A DNA stretch of 64,000 bases from Dyella_A sp051962475 (GCF_051962475.1 NZ_JBQCCF010000047.1:44784-108783), one strand, 5' to 3'; shown: positions 37,251-46,130, counted from the stretch's first letter. Program-made: numbers and translations. The notes: generated by a model from the letters alone, not told the origin.

Positions 37251-39029
37251 ATGAAGTACCTGCTGGGCGGCCTGCTGGCCGCGACACTGAGCCTGACCGC
37301 CGTGGCGGCGCCGGCGAGCAGTGCCGATGGGCGCTTTCGCGACATCTACACCCGCGAATGGGCGTGGCGTACCGGGCAGAGCGGTATCAGCAGCTCCGGC
37401 GAAATCCAGCCCGGCGAGGGCCGCCTGGACAGCGTCGATCCGGCTACCCAGCAGGCGCGCCAGAAGCGTTGGCAGGCCGTGCTCGACCAGCTCGACACGA
37501 TCGACCCGGGGGCGCTGTCGTCCAAGGAGCGGGTGAACTACGCGATCTACCACGCGCAGATCGCCAACCTGCTCGCCGCGCAGCAGTTCAAGACCTGGCA
37601 GATGCCGTTCAACAGCGACTCCTCCTTCTGGGGCGACATCGGCTACGAGTTGCAAGGCGATCAGCTGCACAGCGCCACCGACTACCAGCGCTATCTCGAC
37701 CGGCTCGGGCAGATCCCCGCGTATTTCGACCAGCAGATCGCCAACATGCGCGAGGGCCTGAAGCGCGGCTTCAGCGTGCCGCGCGCGGTGCTGGACGGGC
37801 GCGACGTGTCGATCGCCGCGGTCGCCAACCTCACCGACCCGACCGCCAGCGATTTCTACGCACCGTTCAAGCACCTGCCGGACAGCTTCAGTGCCGACCA
37901 GGTGCAGGCGCTGCAGGGCGAAGCGCTGCGCCGCGTCCGCGACGACGTGATTCCGGCCTATCAGCGGCTGCTCGACTTCTTTCGCAACGAGTACGTGCCG
38001 CAGGCGCGCACCACGCTGGCCGCCGAGGCGCTGCCCGATGGCAAGGCGTTCTATCGCCAGCAGATTCGCGAGTACACCACGCTGGATCTGGACCCCGAGG
38101 CGATCCATCAGACCGGACTGGAGCAGGTCGCAAAGATCCACGCGCAGATGCTGCAGACCATGCAGGACAGCGGCTTCAAGGGCAGCTTTGCGCAGTTCCT
38201 GCACTTCCTGCGCACCGATCCGCAGTTCTACGCCAAGACGCCCGACGAACTGCTGATGCGCACTGCCTGGGTCGCCAAGCAGGTGGATGGCCAGCTGGGC
38301 AAGTTCTTCGGCCGGCTGCCGCGCCAGCGCTTCGCCATCGTGCCGGTGCCGGCGGACATCGCGCCGTACTACACCTCCGGTCGCGGCGGGGCCGATGCCT
38401 ACCTGGTCAACACCTACGACCTGAAGTCGCGGCCGCTGTACAACATGCCCGCGCTGACCCTGCACGAGTCGATGCCCGGCCATGCGCTGCAGCTGGCGCT
38501 GGCCGCAGAGCAACGCGGGCAGCCGGCATTTCGTCGCGACAGCTACATCTCCGCCTACGGCGAAGGCTGGGGCCTGTATGCCGAATACCTCGGCAACGAG
38601 ATGGGCATCTACACCACGCCCTACCAGCGCTTCGGCTATCTCACCTACCAGATGTGGCGCGCGGCCCGGCTGGTGGTGGACACCGGTATCCACCACGACG
38701 GCTGGACGCGGAGCCAATCCATCGACTACCTCACCGATAACACCGCGCTGTCCGACCGCGAGATCGCCAACGAGGTCGACCGCTACATCAGCTGGCCGGG
38801 GCAGGCGCTGTCCTACGAGATCGGCTACCTGAAGATCCTCGAGCTGCGCCGCAAAGCTGAGCAGGCGCTGGGCGACAAGTTCGACCTGCGCGCCTTCCAC
38901 GACACCGTGCTGCAGCTGGGCTCGGTGCCGCTGCCCGTGCTGGAGCAGCGCATCGAGCGCTTCATTGCCGACGGCGGCCCCGAGCCGGACTTCGGCTGCG
39001 ATGGGCACGACGGCGACGCAAAGCGCTGA
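37251..39029 (+). CDS. DUF885-family exported metallopeptidase-like protein
   Basis: A 592-residue protein with a signal peptide (residues 1-20, cut after VAA). The DUF885 fold, related to thermolysin-like gluzincins, carries HESMPGHALQ (zinc-type HExxxGH) near residue 405 and YGEGWGLYAEYLGNEMG about 40 residues later, supplying the third ligand. Probably a periplasmic peptidase; substrate unknown. ATG at 37251 preferred over GTG at 37245 by distance from GCGGAGGGG. Confidence 0.9.
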   Translation: MKYLLGGLLAATLSLTAVAAPASSADGRFRDIYTREWAWRTGQSGISSSGEIQPGEGRLDSVDPATQQARQKRWQAVLDQLDTIDPGALSSKERVNYAIYHAQIANLLAAQQFKTWQMPFNSDSSFWGDIGYELQGDQLHSATDYQRYLDRLGQIPAYFDQQIANMREGLKRGFSVPRAVLDGRDVSIAAVANLTDPTASDFYAPFKHLPDSFSADQVQALQGEALRRVRDDVIPAYQRLLDFFRNEYVPQARTTLAAEALPDGKAFYRQQIREYTTLDLDPEAIHQTGLEQVAKIHAQMLQTMQDSGFKGSFAQFLHFLRTDPQFYAKTPDELLMRTAWVAKQVDGQLGKFFGRLPRQRFAIVPVPADIAPYYTSGRGGADAYLVNTYDLKSRPLYNMPALTLHESMPGHALQLALAAEQRGQPAFRRDSYISAYGEGWGLYAEYLGNEMGIYTTPYQRFGYLTYQMWRAARLVVDTGIHHDGWTRSQSIDYLTDNTALSDREIANEVDRYISWPGQALSYEIGYLKILELRRKAEQALGDKFDLRAFHDTVLQLGSVPLPVLEQRIERFIADGGPEPDFGCDGHDGDAKR

Positions 39030-39133
39030 CCACGGTTGTCGCGCGAGGCCGCGCGGTCAGCGGCGAGCACCTGCCACGGCGGTGAGCTGTACTCCAAGAA
39101 GGAGCCGGGAAGGTGGTCGTGCGACGGGGAAGG

Positions 39134-39706
39134 TCAACGCGGCGCCACCGGCACATACTGGCCGCGCTCGCCGTAGCGCCGGGCGCCAGTGTCGATGTTG
39201 GCGCACAGTCGCCCGCCGTCGCAGAGCGTGACGTCGGCCCCGTTGTACGCGCGCAGCAGCTCGGCCGACAGCTGGTTGTCGCGGATCACGCCGGCGTAGT
39301 GCATCGACAGCCAGGCGCCGCCGCCGAGCAGCAGCACGAGGCAGGCTGCCACGGCGGCCACGGTTTTCCACAGCAGCAAGCGATGCAGCCGCTCCAGCCG
39401 TGCGAGTTGGCCGGACAGCCGCCGCGCCGCGCCCTCGATCTCCGTGCCGGCGGTACGCACGCGCTGCTGGTAATCGTGCACCGGCCGCTTCAGGCCGGCG
39501 CTCATCCGGTCCATCACCAGCGCGGGCAAGGTAGCGAGCGATCCATCGGCCGATTGCCGCACGATTGCCGGTACCTGCCGGGCCACCGTTTCCAGCTCGC
39601 CGGTCAGGGTCTGCAGGCGACCATCGATGACGGCGCAACGACGATCGAACTGCTCCATCAGCGCGGCTGTCTTGCTGATCAGGGCGGAGAGTTGCTGCTC
39701 GTCCAT
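39134..39706 (-). CDS. Coiled-coil membrane protein next to lipase effector
   Basis: A 190-residue protein: cytoplasmic helical/coiled-coil N-terminal part (about 1-105, MDEQQLSALISKTAALMEQF), one membrane helix (about 113-135, TVAAVAACLVLLLGGGAWLS) and a small C-terminal domain with two Cys (TLCDGGRLCANID). It follows the DUF2235 effector gene by 28 bases, with an AAGGAG ribosome-binding site, so the two are probably co-transcribed. Family not recognised; a part in effector handling or protection is possible but unproven. Confidence 0.75.
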   Translation of the reverse strand: MDEQQLSALISKTAALMEQFDRRCAVIDGRLQTLTGELETVARQVPAIVRQSADGSLATLPALVMDRMSAGLKRPVHDYQQRVRTAGTEIEGAARRLSGQLARLERLHRLLLWKTVAAVAACLVLLLGGGAWLSMHYAGVIRDNQLSAELLRAYNGADVTLCDGGRLCANIDTGARRYGERGQYVPVAPR

Positions 39707-39734
39707 GGGGTATCGCTCCTTCGTTCCACCGCGC

Positions 39735-41153
39735 TCAACGCATCGGTCCACGGGTTTCCATTACGGGAACGGCCGCCTGCGGCACTGGCTGATGCAGGGC
39801 GGACCGCTCCAGCGCATCTACCGCCGCACCCGCGTGATCGCGCAGGTTGCGCCCGGCATCCATGGCGGCCAACTGCTGGTTCTCGCGCATGAAGGCCCCC
39901 CAGTCGCCGTGTTGTGCCGCGGCGAGCATGTGGTCGACCTGCAAAGACAAGGCGTGCTCGGTGGCACTCCGACTGCTGCCCTTGCCCTCGACTGGGGTCG
40001 CGGTTTCGTACAAGGAATGGACCTCGTAACGCGCCCGAATGGCCTCATCCACCGGCTCGGCGTTGTACGGGTCAGGGACCTTGCCCATATCGCGCCGAGG
40101 CACCAGGAGTTCGTTGTATCCCTCTGGCGCCAGCCGGTTCACCTTGCCCGTAATCCGATAGATGAACATGCCTTCTTCGGAGCGATGCACCACGTTCAGC
40201 CGCGGATCCTGCGGCTCGATGCTCGTCTGTAGGAAGGGCTTGTCGCTAAGGTGGTTGAGGTAATCGATCACCATGTTGCCGGCGCGCGTCGACAGCCCGT
40301 CGCGGTGGTAGCCGCCACCCACGTCCGAATGCGCACCGGGGACATAGACCCCCGCAAACCGGCCATCGGCGCTGATACCCGGGTCAATGATGTGATCGGA
40401 TTTGAACAGGCTGCGCTTCTCGTCCATCGCAAACAGCTGGAGGCCCGAAATCACAGTGGGCGGCAGCCGACGGTCATCGTTACGAACCTCGTTGCCGGTG
40501 CCGACCGCGTCGAACAGCGCCACCGCCTGGGCCACTTGGCCAGGTGGGACGAGTGGCGGCAGGGAGTATTCGGCATGTTTTACCAATCCGTCGGAGGTGT
40601 ATGTATAAACCGCACCGCGCGGATCCTGAATGCCGCACTCATGCACCAGCCGCGCGAAGATCGCCGCCTCGTCCGCGCCTCGGCTGAAGCCTATGTCCGC
40701 CAGCGAAATCCGAGCCTGCGGATCAGCCTTCCGCCACGCATAAGCTTGCTCGATGAACGCCTTGTACATCGTCTCCGCGCGTTCTTCGGCGGTGTAGCCA
40801 TCCATGCCGTCCAAGGCCCGCTTGACCAGATTGCTCTGCGTGCCGGCTCCGGCTACGTACCCCGCCGCGATGTGGGTCTCTCCTGCGTCGTTTGACGCCT
40901 GGATCTGATGGGCGATCGTTGCCACGTTCGTCTGGTGCTGCGGGTCGTGGATCCCGTCGTTGCCAGTGCCGTCCAGCGCTGCCACGAAAAGATATTCGTG
41001 GGGATTGTTCGCGTGCCTGAGCACGGGGACCTTGAAAGATGCGAACTCCTCCCGATCCCGGGCATAGACGTCTAGGGCGCTTTCATCAGCCGGATAGTGC
41101 CTCACACCATCCGATAGGACGCCATCTGGCTCCAGCTCATGCTTTTCTGCCAT
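39735..41153 (-). CDS. DUF2235 (Tle1-like) alpha/beta-hydrolase, probable antibacterial lipase effector
   Basis: A 472-residue protein without signal peptide. The catalytic domain has FVAALDGTGND (residues 56-66), nucleophile Ser157 in GFSRGA, Asp215 in ALFDAVGTGNE and His275 in PGAHSDVGGGY, a complete DUF2235/Tle1 phospholipase triad. The last 110 residues are Gln/Ala-rich and helical (LAAAQHGDWGAFMRENQQLA), resembling the region before secretion signals in xanthomonad type IV-secreted killing effectors; that resemblance is from memory. A lipoprotein gene lies 14 bases upstream, as effector/immunity pairs do. No secretion-system genes are in the window. Confidence 0.85.
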   Translation of the reverse strand: MAEKHELEPDGVLSDGVRHYPADESALDVYARDREEFASFKVPVLRHANNPHEYLFVAALDGTGNDGIHDPQHQTNVATIAHQIQASNDAGETHIAAGYVAGAGTQSNLVKRALDGMDGYTAEERAETMYKAFIEQAYAWRKADPQARISLADIGFSRGADEAAIFARLVHECGIQDPRGAVYTYTSDGLVKHAEYSLPPLVPPGQVAQAVALFDAVGTGNEVRNDDRRLPPTVISGLQLFAMDEKRSLFKSDHIIDPGISADGRFAGVYVPGAHSDVGGGYHRDGLSTRAGNMVIDYLNHLSDKPFLQTSIEPQDPRLNVVHRSEEGMFIYRITGKVNRLAPEGYNELLVPRRDMGKVPDPYNAEPVDEAIRARYEVHSLYETATPVEGKGSSRSATEHALSLQVDHMLAAAQHGDWGAFMRENQQLAAMDAGRNLRDHAGAAVDALERSALHQPVPQAAVPVMETRGPMR

Positions 41154-41167
41154 TCCGTGGCTCCCTA

Positions 41168-41833
41168 TCAGTATGTGTGGGTCCAAGCGAGGATCACGTC
41201 ATCCCTCGCATCGCTGTACTCGTTATCGGGGATTTGTCGATGCCGAGTGGGAATGAGTGCTCGCATATAAACACTGATCGTGCGGTCATTGACCTCCAAG
41301 TAAACGCTGGGGTCCAGGAAAAGCCCCTGCGGGTACATGTCGGGCACGAACTCATCATCGGGAACGTTGTTGAGTACTCGCTCGTCCTTAAATATCTCGG
41401 CCAAGTCGATGGTGGCGGAGTGTTCGGTCCCGTCTTTCGATGTCCACGTCACCCTCGCCGGTCCGGGAAAGTTGCGCACACCGAGGTAGAACGCGTAGTT
41501 CCAGTGATCCCGATAGTCCGCCGAGGGCGGCTGTCTGGTGGGCGTGTCGATTGCATACGGCGTGAACTCGTGGTGGTCGTACAGCACGCTGCACCTTCTT
41601 GTGTTGTACGCCTTGGCCTCAAAGCTGTGGCGAACGAATCGCAGTGGCAGAAGGTTGCCGTTGATCCGGTGTTGGGTGTGGGTGGAATCGTTCATGGCGA
41701 GAGTGCAGCCCGGCAAGAAAACCAAGAGTGAGAGCAGCAGACATAGAAATGTCGCCGGTGATCGAGGGCAAATGATCGGGCCCAGCGGAGCTGGAAAGGC
41801 AGTTCTGGAGCGTGTCGCCGGCAGACGCATCAT
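41168..41833 (-). CDS. Lipoprotein, candidate immunity protein of the DUF2235 effector
   Basis: A 221-residue protein with a hydrophobic segment (FLCLLLSLLVFLPGCTLA) ending in a lipobox at Cys43. The n-region is unusually long and no alternative standard start lies nearer, so the true start is uncertain. The mature part (RVTWTSKDGTEHSATIDLAE, YLEVNDRTISVYMRALIP) is beta-rich and may belong to the DUF3304-type lipoproteins found beside Tle-like lipases; that assignment is tentative. A periplasmic lipoprotein immediately upstream of a lipase toxin fits an immunity role. Confidence 0.72.
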   Translation of the reverse strand: MMRLPATRSRTAFPAPLGPIICPRSPATFLCLLLSLLVFLPGCTLAMNDSTHTQHRINGNLLPLRFVRHSFEAKAYNTRRCSVLYDHHEFTPYAIDTPTRQPPSADYRDHWNYAFYLGVRNFPGPARVTWTSKDGTEHSATIDLAEIFKDERVLNNVPDDEFVPDMYPQGLFLDPSVYLEVNDRTISVYMRALIPTRHRQIPDNEYSDARDDVILAWTHTY

Positions 41834-41964
41834 GGTGCGAGCCTGACTTCGAATGATGGATGATTGCACCCGCACTCTCCCGAGCGATGCATGACATTCA
41901 TACACGCGGTCCTGTCCTCGCTGTTGGCGTCGAACATGATAGGCATCCGGTCCTGGCGCAGCCA

Positions 41965-42864
41965 TCATCGACCCTCTTCCTGGGAGCGGTGCACCACGTT
42001 CATTCGAGGATCGTCCGGTTCCGGCTGCTTGTGCAGGAACGGCACGGCACCGAGGCCGTTGATGTAATCCACGAGCAAATTCGCGGCGCGCGCGGAGAGG
42101 CCATTCAATCGGTAACCGCCACATACGTCCGACAGCGAGCCGGGGACGTCGAGGCTGGCGAAGCGACCATCGCTGGAGAAACCCTTGCCGAGGATCGGCA
42201 GCGATTGGAAGTCCGGCCGTTCCTCGTCCAACGCGTTGAGCTGAAATCCGCTGATCAGTGACGAGGGCAGACGCAGCTCCGGCGGCAGATAACCTGTGGG
42301 AGCCAACAGTGCGAGAGCCTGCGCGGTTTTGCGGGGAGCGGCCAGTATCTCGCCAGCAGGCGAACGCAGGCCGACCTTGGCCACCATCAGGGAAAACTCG
42401 GCGCCTTGCAGGGCGCCCCAGCTGCCGCCGACGGTCAGCAGGCTGATCCCTGCCTGGGGATCCTCGCGCCGCCATGCTTCGGACTGCTTCGCAAGCAGCT
42501 TGTACATCGCGGCGAGTCGGTTGGCAGCGAACGCCTCGCCATGGTCGCGGTGGGTCAGCCAGTTGTGCCGGGCGCAATCGGTAGACACATAACCGGTAGC
42601 GATCGATGCTGTCAGCGCGCCCTGCGTCAGCTGTTGGTGGATCCACGCCACGGTAGTGGGTTCGGACGGACCGTTTCGCGCGTTTTTCCAGCTGCAGTCG
42701 AACAGGGCGATGAACAGGCGACGGCTGGCTGCTCGCGGCGATCCGACCAATACCGGCTCGGTAAAAGCGCCCTCCCTGGGCGGAGCCGGATCAGCCTGAG
42801 ACGGCGCCGATATCCATCCGGCGATAGCCATGAGGGCAACGAGGCCTGCGCGCATCCTTTGCAT
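41965..42864 (-). CDS. Secreted, catalytically degenerate DUF2235 paralogue
   Basis: A 299-residue protein with a signal peptide (residues 1-24) that aligns along the first 325 residues of the neighbouring DUF2235 lipase (GFQLNALDEERPDF vs GLQLFAMDEKRSLF; DPRMNVVHRS vs DPRLNVVHRS). Only the Ser survives (Ser148 in GGSWG); the Asp position is Ala and the His is Leu244 (PGSLSDVCGG). DGTGND has become DCSWKN. It stops just where the effector's C-terminal region would begin. Possibly a decoy/immunity-like pseudoenzyme or a decaying duplicate. The ATG follows GGGAG, suggesting it is still translated. Confidence 0.78.
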   Translation of the reverse strand: MQRMRAGLVALMAIAGWISAPSQADPAPPREGAFTEPVLVGSPRAASRRLFIALFDCSWKNARNGPSEPTTVAWIHQQLTQGALTASIATGYVSTDCARHNWLTHRDHGEAFAANRLAAMYKLLAKQSEAWRREDPQAGISLLTVGGSWGALQGAEFSLMVAKVGLRSPAGEILAAPRKTAQALALLAPTGYLPPELRLPSSLISGFQLNALDEERPDFQSLPILGKGFSSDGRFASLDVPGSLSDVCGGYRLNGLSARAANLLVDYINGLGAVPFLHKQPEPDDPRMNVVHRSQEEGR

Positions 42865-43000
42865 GAGATCTCCCTGGGTCCGTTCCGGGGTGTGGCCCAC
42901 CCGCGGGCCAGCGCCAACACGTTGCATGGTAGGAGATGCAAAAAGCCGCGAGTTGTGAGCGCAGGCCTATTTTCCGGTCATCGTCCGGTGTACTGGAATC

Positions 43001-43063
43001 AGAAAGCAAAGTGGCCCGAAGCTGTCCATAGCTTTCTCAATGGAGTAAATTAGTCAAAAGCTT
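43001..43063. promoter_or_regulatory. Inverted repeats in front of the Xre-RES pair
   Basis: AGAAAGC (43001-43007) pairs with GCTTTCT (43031-43037), with AAGCT/AGCTT (43019-43023 and 43030-43034) nested inside. An AAGCTT palindrome (43058-43063) follows, shortly before the antitoxin start. Xre-type antitoxins usually repress their own promoter through such sites; which repeat is used is not known. Confidence 0.4.
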
Positions 43064-43079
43064 CATATAGGCACTCCGC

Positions 43080-43472
43080 ATGACTGCCATCCCACAATCG
43101 GCCGCTTCCCCGATCTCTGACCTCGGCGGCCCGGCGCTGCGCAGCTTTTTCCGGCTGGCCGAGGCGTGGCAGTTGCGGGTGGCGGAGCAGCGCAAGTTGC
43201 TGGGCGATCCGCCGGAGTCCACGTTCTACAAGTGGAAGCGGGAGCAGGACGGTGCGCCCGGTCGCGACGTGATCGAGCGCATCAGCTATCTGCTGGGCAT
43301 CTTCAAGGCGCTGCAGATCCTGTTTCCCGATCCGGCGCAGGCCGATGCGTGGTTGCGCAGGCCGAACCAGGCGGCGTTGTTCGGCGGGCACTCGGCGCTG
43401 GAGCGCATGCTGTCGGGCAACGTGGCGGACTTGTTCGTGGTGCGCCAGTACCTCGATGCGCAGCGCGGCTGA
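43080..43472 (+). CDS. Xre/MbcA/ParS-type antitoxin (DUF2384)
   Basis: A 130-residue cytoplasmic antitoxin. The N-terminal part (about 15-75) is an Xre-like helical DNA-binding domain. The C-terminal part (about 75-130: ALQILFPDPAQADAWLRRPN, GHSALERMLSG, DLFVVRQYLDA) is the DUF2384 toxin-binding domain. It lies 97 bases upstream of a RES-domain toxin in the usual order, antitoxin first, and should neutralise it by blocking its active site. Confidence 0.93.
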   Translation: MTAIPQSAASPISDLGGPALRSFFRLAEAWQLRVAEQRKLLGDPPESTFYKWKREQDGAPGRDVIERISYLLGIFKALQILFPDPAQADAWLRRPNQAALFGGHSALERMLSGNVADLFVVRQYLDAQRG

Positions 43473-43569
43473 GCCGCGACGTGTCGCCGATCGCGTTCGA
43501 CGAGACGCCGGCCGGCCACACTACAGGCATTGATTCGTATCGTTTCGATCGGCATGCGCGCAGGGGAGC

Positions 43570-44307
43570 GTGCCGGCCCCGCGGCTGCGCCGCACCTTGC
43601 TGATTGCCGACGCCACCGTGTCCATCGACCCGCCCCCGATCAAGCGCATCCGCTGGAGCCACGCCTACCGCATCGTGCCGAGCCGCTTCCCGCCGGTCGG
43701 GCTGTTCGACCGCATCGCCGATCCGGCGGATCTGGAGGCGGTGTTCGCGATCGAGGCGCTGACCAACCCGCGCCTGCGCGAGGAAGCCGATGCGCTGAAG
43801 CTGGTACCGAAGGCGCGGCGTATCAGTGGCCCCGGCAGTACGCCCGTGATGGCCGCGTTCACTCATCTCAACCCGGAAGGCAGCCGTTTTTCCGACGGCA
43901 GCTGGGGCGTGTTCTACGCCGGGCACAGCGTGACCACGGCCGTGGAGGAGACGGTCTACCACCGCGAGCGCGTCCTCGCGGCCACGGCCGAGCCGCCGTG
44001 CGACCTGCCGATGCGCTGCTACCGCACCAGCATCACCGGTCGCCTTCATGATCTGCGCGGCGGGTGGCCGGCGATGCACGACCCGACCGACTACACTGCC
44101 AGCGTCGCGCTGGCGCGCACGCTGCGCTCGGCCGGCTCCAACGGCATCGTCTACGACAGCGTGCGTCATGCCGGCGGCGAATGTGCGGCGGTGTTCTACC
44201 CGGATCTGCTCGCGCCGTGCGTGCAGTCCGAGCACCTCGTCTATCGATGGGATGGGCGGCGCATCGCCCTTGTGCTGCGGGTGTCGGAACTGCCGCGCGC
44301 GCGGTAG
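43570..44307 (+). CDS. RES-domain toxin
   Basis: A 245-residue RES-family toxin. Members characterised so far degrade NAD+ or ADP-ribosylate targets. The defining residues are Arg in AYRIVPSRF, Glu in VEETVYHRE and Ser in GIVYDSVRH. The best start is GTG at 43570 after AGGGGAGC. A GTG at 43618 would also keep the whole RES domain and is a real alternative, since the first 16 residues look unconserved. Confidence 0.92.
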   Translation: MPAPRLRRTLLIADATVSIDPPPIKRIRWSHAYRIVPSRFPPVGLFDRIADPADLEAVFAIEALTNPRLREEADALKLVPKARRISGPGSTPVMAAFTHLNPEGSRFSDGSWGVFYAGHSVTTAVEETVYHRERVLAATAEPPCDLPMRCYRTSITGRLHDLRGGWPAMHDPTDYTASVALARTLRSAGSNGIVYDSVRHAGGECAAVFYPDLLAPCVQSEHLVYRWDGRRIALVLRVSELPRAR

Positions 44308-44344
44308 GGTTCGTTCTTCCCGCCCGTTGCCCCGAGAGGCCGCC

Positions 44345-45025
44345 ATGACTCGCTGGATACTACTGTCGCTGATCGCCCTGTTGCCCGCGCTGGCCATGGC
44401 GCACGAGCGCGATGCTGCGAACGACCACACCATCTGGCGCAAGGACATTGCCGCCTTCGAGGCCGCCGACCGTGCGCAGCCGCCGGCGCCCGGCGCGGTG
44501 CTGTTCATCGGCAGCTCGTCGATCCGCTTCTGGACCACGCTGGCCAGCGACTTCCCCGAAGTGCGCACGATCAACCGCGGCTTCGGCGGTTCGGAAATCA
44601 ACGACGCTACCCACTTCGCCGACCGCATCGTGGCGCCGTACCGGCCCAGCGCCATCGTGATGTACGCCGGCGACAACGACATCGCCGCTGGCGACAGCCC
44701 GGGCTTCGTGCTGAAGGAATTCCAGGATTTCGTGCGCAAGGCGCGCGCGGTTGATCCGGGCGTGCCGATCGCCTTCATCGCGATCAAGCCGAGCATGGCT
44801 CGGAAGGCGCTGCTGCCGCAGATCCGCGCGGCCAACGCGAAGATCCGCGACTGGGCCGCCACGCAGAAGGGGGTGGCCTACCTGGACGTGGTCACCCCGA
44901 TGCTCGGCGAGGATGGCCAACCGCAGCCGAAATGGTTCCGCGACGACGGCCTGCACATGAACCGCAGCGGTTACGAGCTGTGGATCGGCATCGTCAAGCC
45001 GTGGGTAGATGCGCACGGGCGGTGA
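44345..45025 (+). CDS. Exported SGNH/GDSL-family hydrolase
   Basis: A 226-residue esterase/lipase-like protein with a signal peptide (residues 1-19). SGNH blocks in order: FIGSSSIRFW (nucleophile Ser at about 58), GFGGS (Gly), MYAGDNDIAAG (Asn) and DDGLHMNRSGY (Asp-x-x-His). Probably periplasmic; substrate unknown. The ATG is 37 bases after the RES toxin stop, so it may be transcribed with the toxin module, but its function need not be connected. Confidence 0.9.
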   Translation: MTRWILLSLIALLPALAMAHERDAANDHTIWRKDIAAFEAADRAQPPAPGAVLFIGSSSIRFWTTLASDFPEVRTINRGFGGSEINDATHFADRIVAPYRPSAIVMYAGDNDIAAGDSPGFVLKEFQDFVRKARAVDPGVPIAFIAIKPSMARKALLPQIRAANAKIRDWAATQKGVAYLDVVTPMLGEDGQPQPKWFRDDGLHMNRSGYELWIGIVKPWVDAHGR

Positions 45026-45134
45026 ATCCAGTCGCCGCGGCAGCGCATGGCGGGGGCTGCTTTTTCCGGCCCGGAGCCTTCCGCAGGTCGCTTATAGTGT
45101 GAGCTCCTACCGGTGAGACTGTCCCCTAGGGGAG

Positions 45135-46028
45135 TCAGGTGTCGGCGTTGGTCGCCCAGCCCTCGCGGGTGCCCACGTTGAACACGCGGTCGCTGTCGAG
45201 CACGTCGCCCGCGGCATGCGGCGCGCTCGCAGCGAGGCGCTGGTAGATCGGGGTGAAATCCGGCCGCGTGGCGTCGAACAGCTGCGCGAAGCTCTCGATT
45301 ACGAAGTAGGTCTGCTGGTAGGTGTCGATGCGGTAGCGCGTGCTCATCACGCGCTCGAGGCCGAAGCCGATGCGGTTCGGCGCGGCCGAGTCCAGACAGT
45401 AGATCGACTCGCCCTTGGAGCTGACGATGCCGGCGCCGTAGATGCGCAAACCGTCCGGCGTGTTGATCAGCCCGAATTCCACCGTGTACCAGTACAGCCG
45501 CGTGAGGTTCATCAACGCCTCGGGGCCGATGCCGAACGCCTTCATGCCGCCGCGGCCGTAGGCCTGCATGTAGTCGGCGAATACCGGGTTGAGCAGCAGC
45601 GGTACGTGGCCGAACAGGTCGTGGAACAGGTCCGGTTCGCTGAGGTAGTCGAGCTGGTCCGGCTTGCGGATCCACCAGCTCACCGGAAAGCGGCGGTTGG
45701 CCAGGTGGTCGAAGAACACCTCGTCCGGCAGCAGACCTTCCACCGCCACGATCTGCCAGCCGGTGGCGGCGGTGAGCACTTCGTTGAGCTCGGAAAACTT
45801 CGGAATACCGTGGCCGCCCATGCCGAAGCGCTGCAGGCCATCGAGGAACTCCTGGCAGGCGCGGCCGGGCAGCAACTCGCACTGGCGGGCGTACAGCGTG
45901 TTCCACACCTCGTGGTCGGTGGCGCTGTAGCTGTCCCAGGGCTGCTCCACGACGCCGGTGGCGTACACCGGCACGTAGCCGCGGTCGGTCTGCTGGTGCT
46001 CGACGCGGCGAGGCGTGGCGTTTTCCAT
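45135..46028 (-). CDS. phhA: Phenylalanine 4-monooxygenase
   Basis: Iron- and pterin-dependent enzyme converting phenylalanine to tyrosine. The 297 residues have the iron ligands in FHDLFGHVP (two His) and the Glu in YWYTVEFGL, plus the pterin-loop region around GLLPDEVFF. It is a single catalytic domain with no regulatory ACT domain, normal for bacteria. It diverges from an Lrp-type regulator, the usual arrangement for phhA control. The pterin recycling enzyme (PhhB) is not in the window. Confidence 0.96.
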   Translation of the reverse strand: MENATPRRVEHQQTDRGYVPVYATGVVEQPWDSYSATDHEVWNTLYARQCELLPGRACQEFLDGLQRFGMGGHGIPKFSELNEVLTAATGWQIVAVEGLLPDEVFFDHLANRRFPVSWWIRKPDQLDYLSEPDLFHDLFGHVPLLLNPVFADYMQAYGRGGMKAFGIGPEALMNLTRLYWYTVEFGLINTPDGLRIYGAGIVSSKGESIYCLDSAAPNRIGFGLERVMSTRYRIDTYQQTYFVIESFAQLFDATRPDFTPIYQRLAASAPHAAGDVLDSDRVFNVGTREGWATNADT

Positions 46029-46130
46029 GGCGGGCTCTCCAGTGCGCTAGGGCGACGCCTACCAGCATACGGCGAAGGTGGCGCATCAGGCTTGTTTTAT
46101 TGCTGGATTTAGCGGGATTATGGAAATAAT

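Noticed and set aside
41834..41964. Possible continuation of the degenerate DUF2235 paralogue past its stop (frameshift pseudogene)
   Set aside because: Translations of this gap in all minus-strand frames show no resemblance to the effector's C-terminal region, so I kept the gene as an intact shorter frame.
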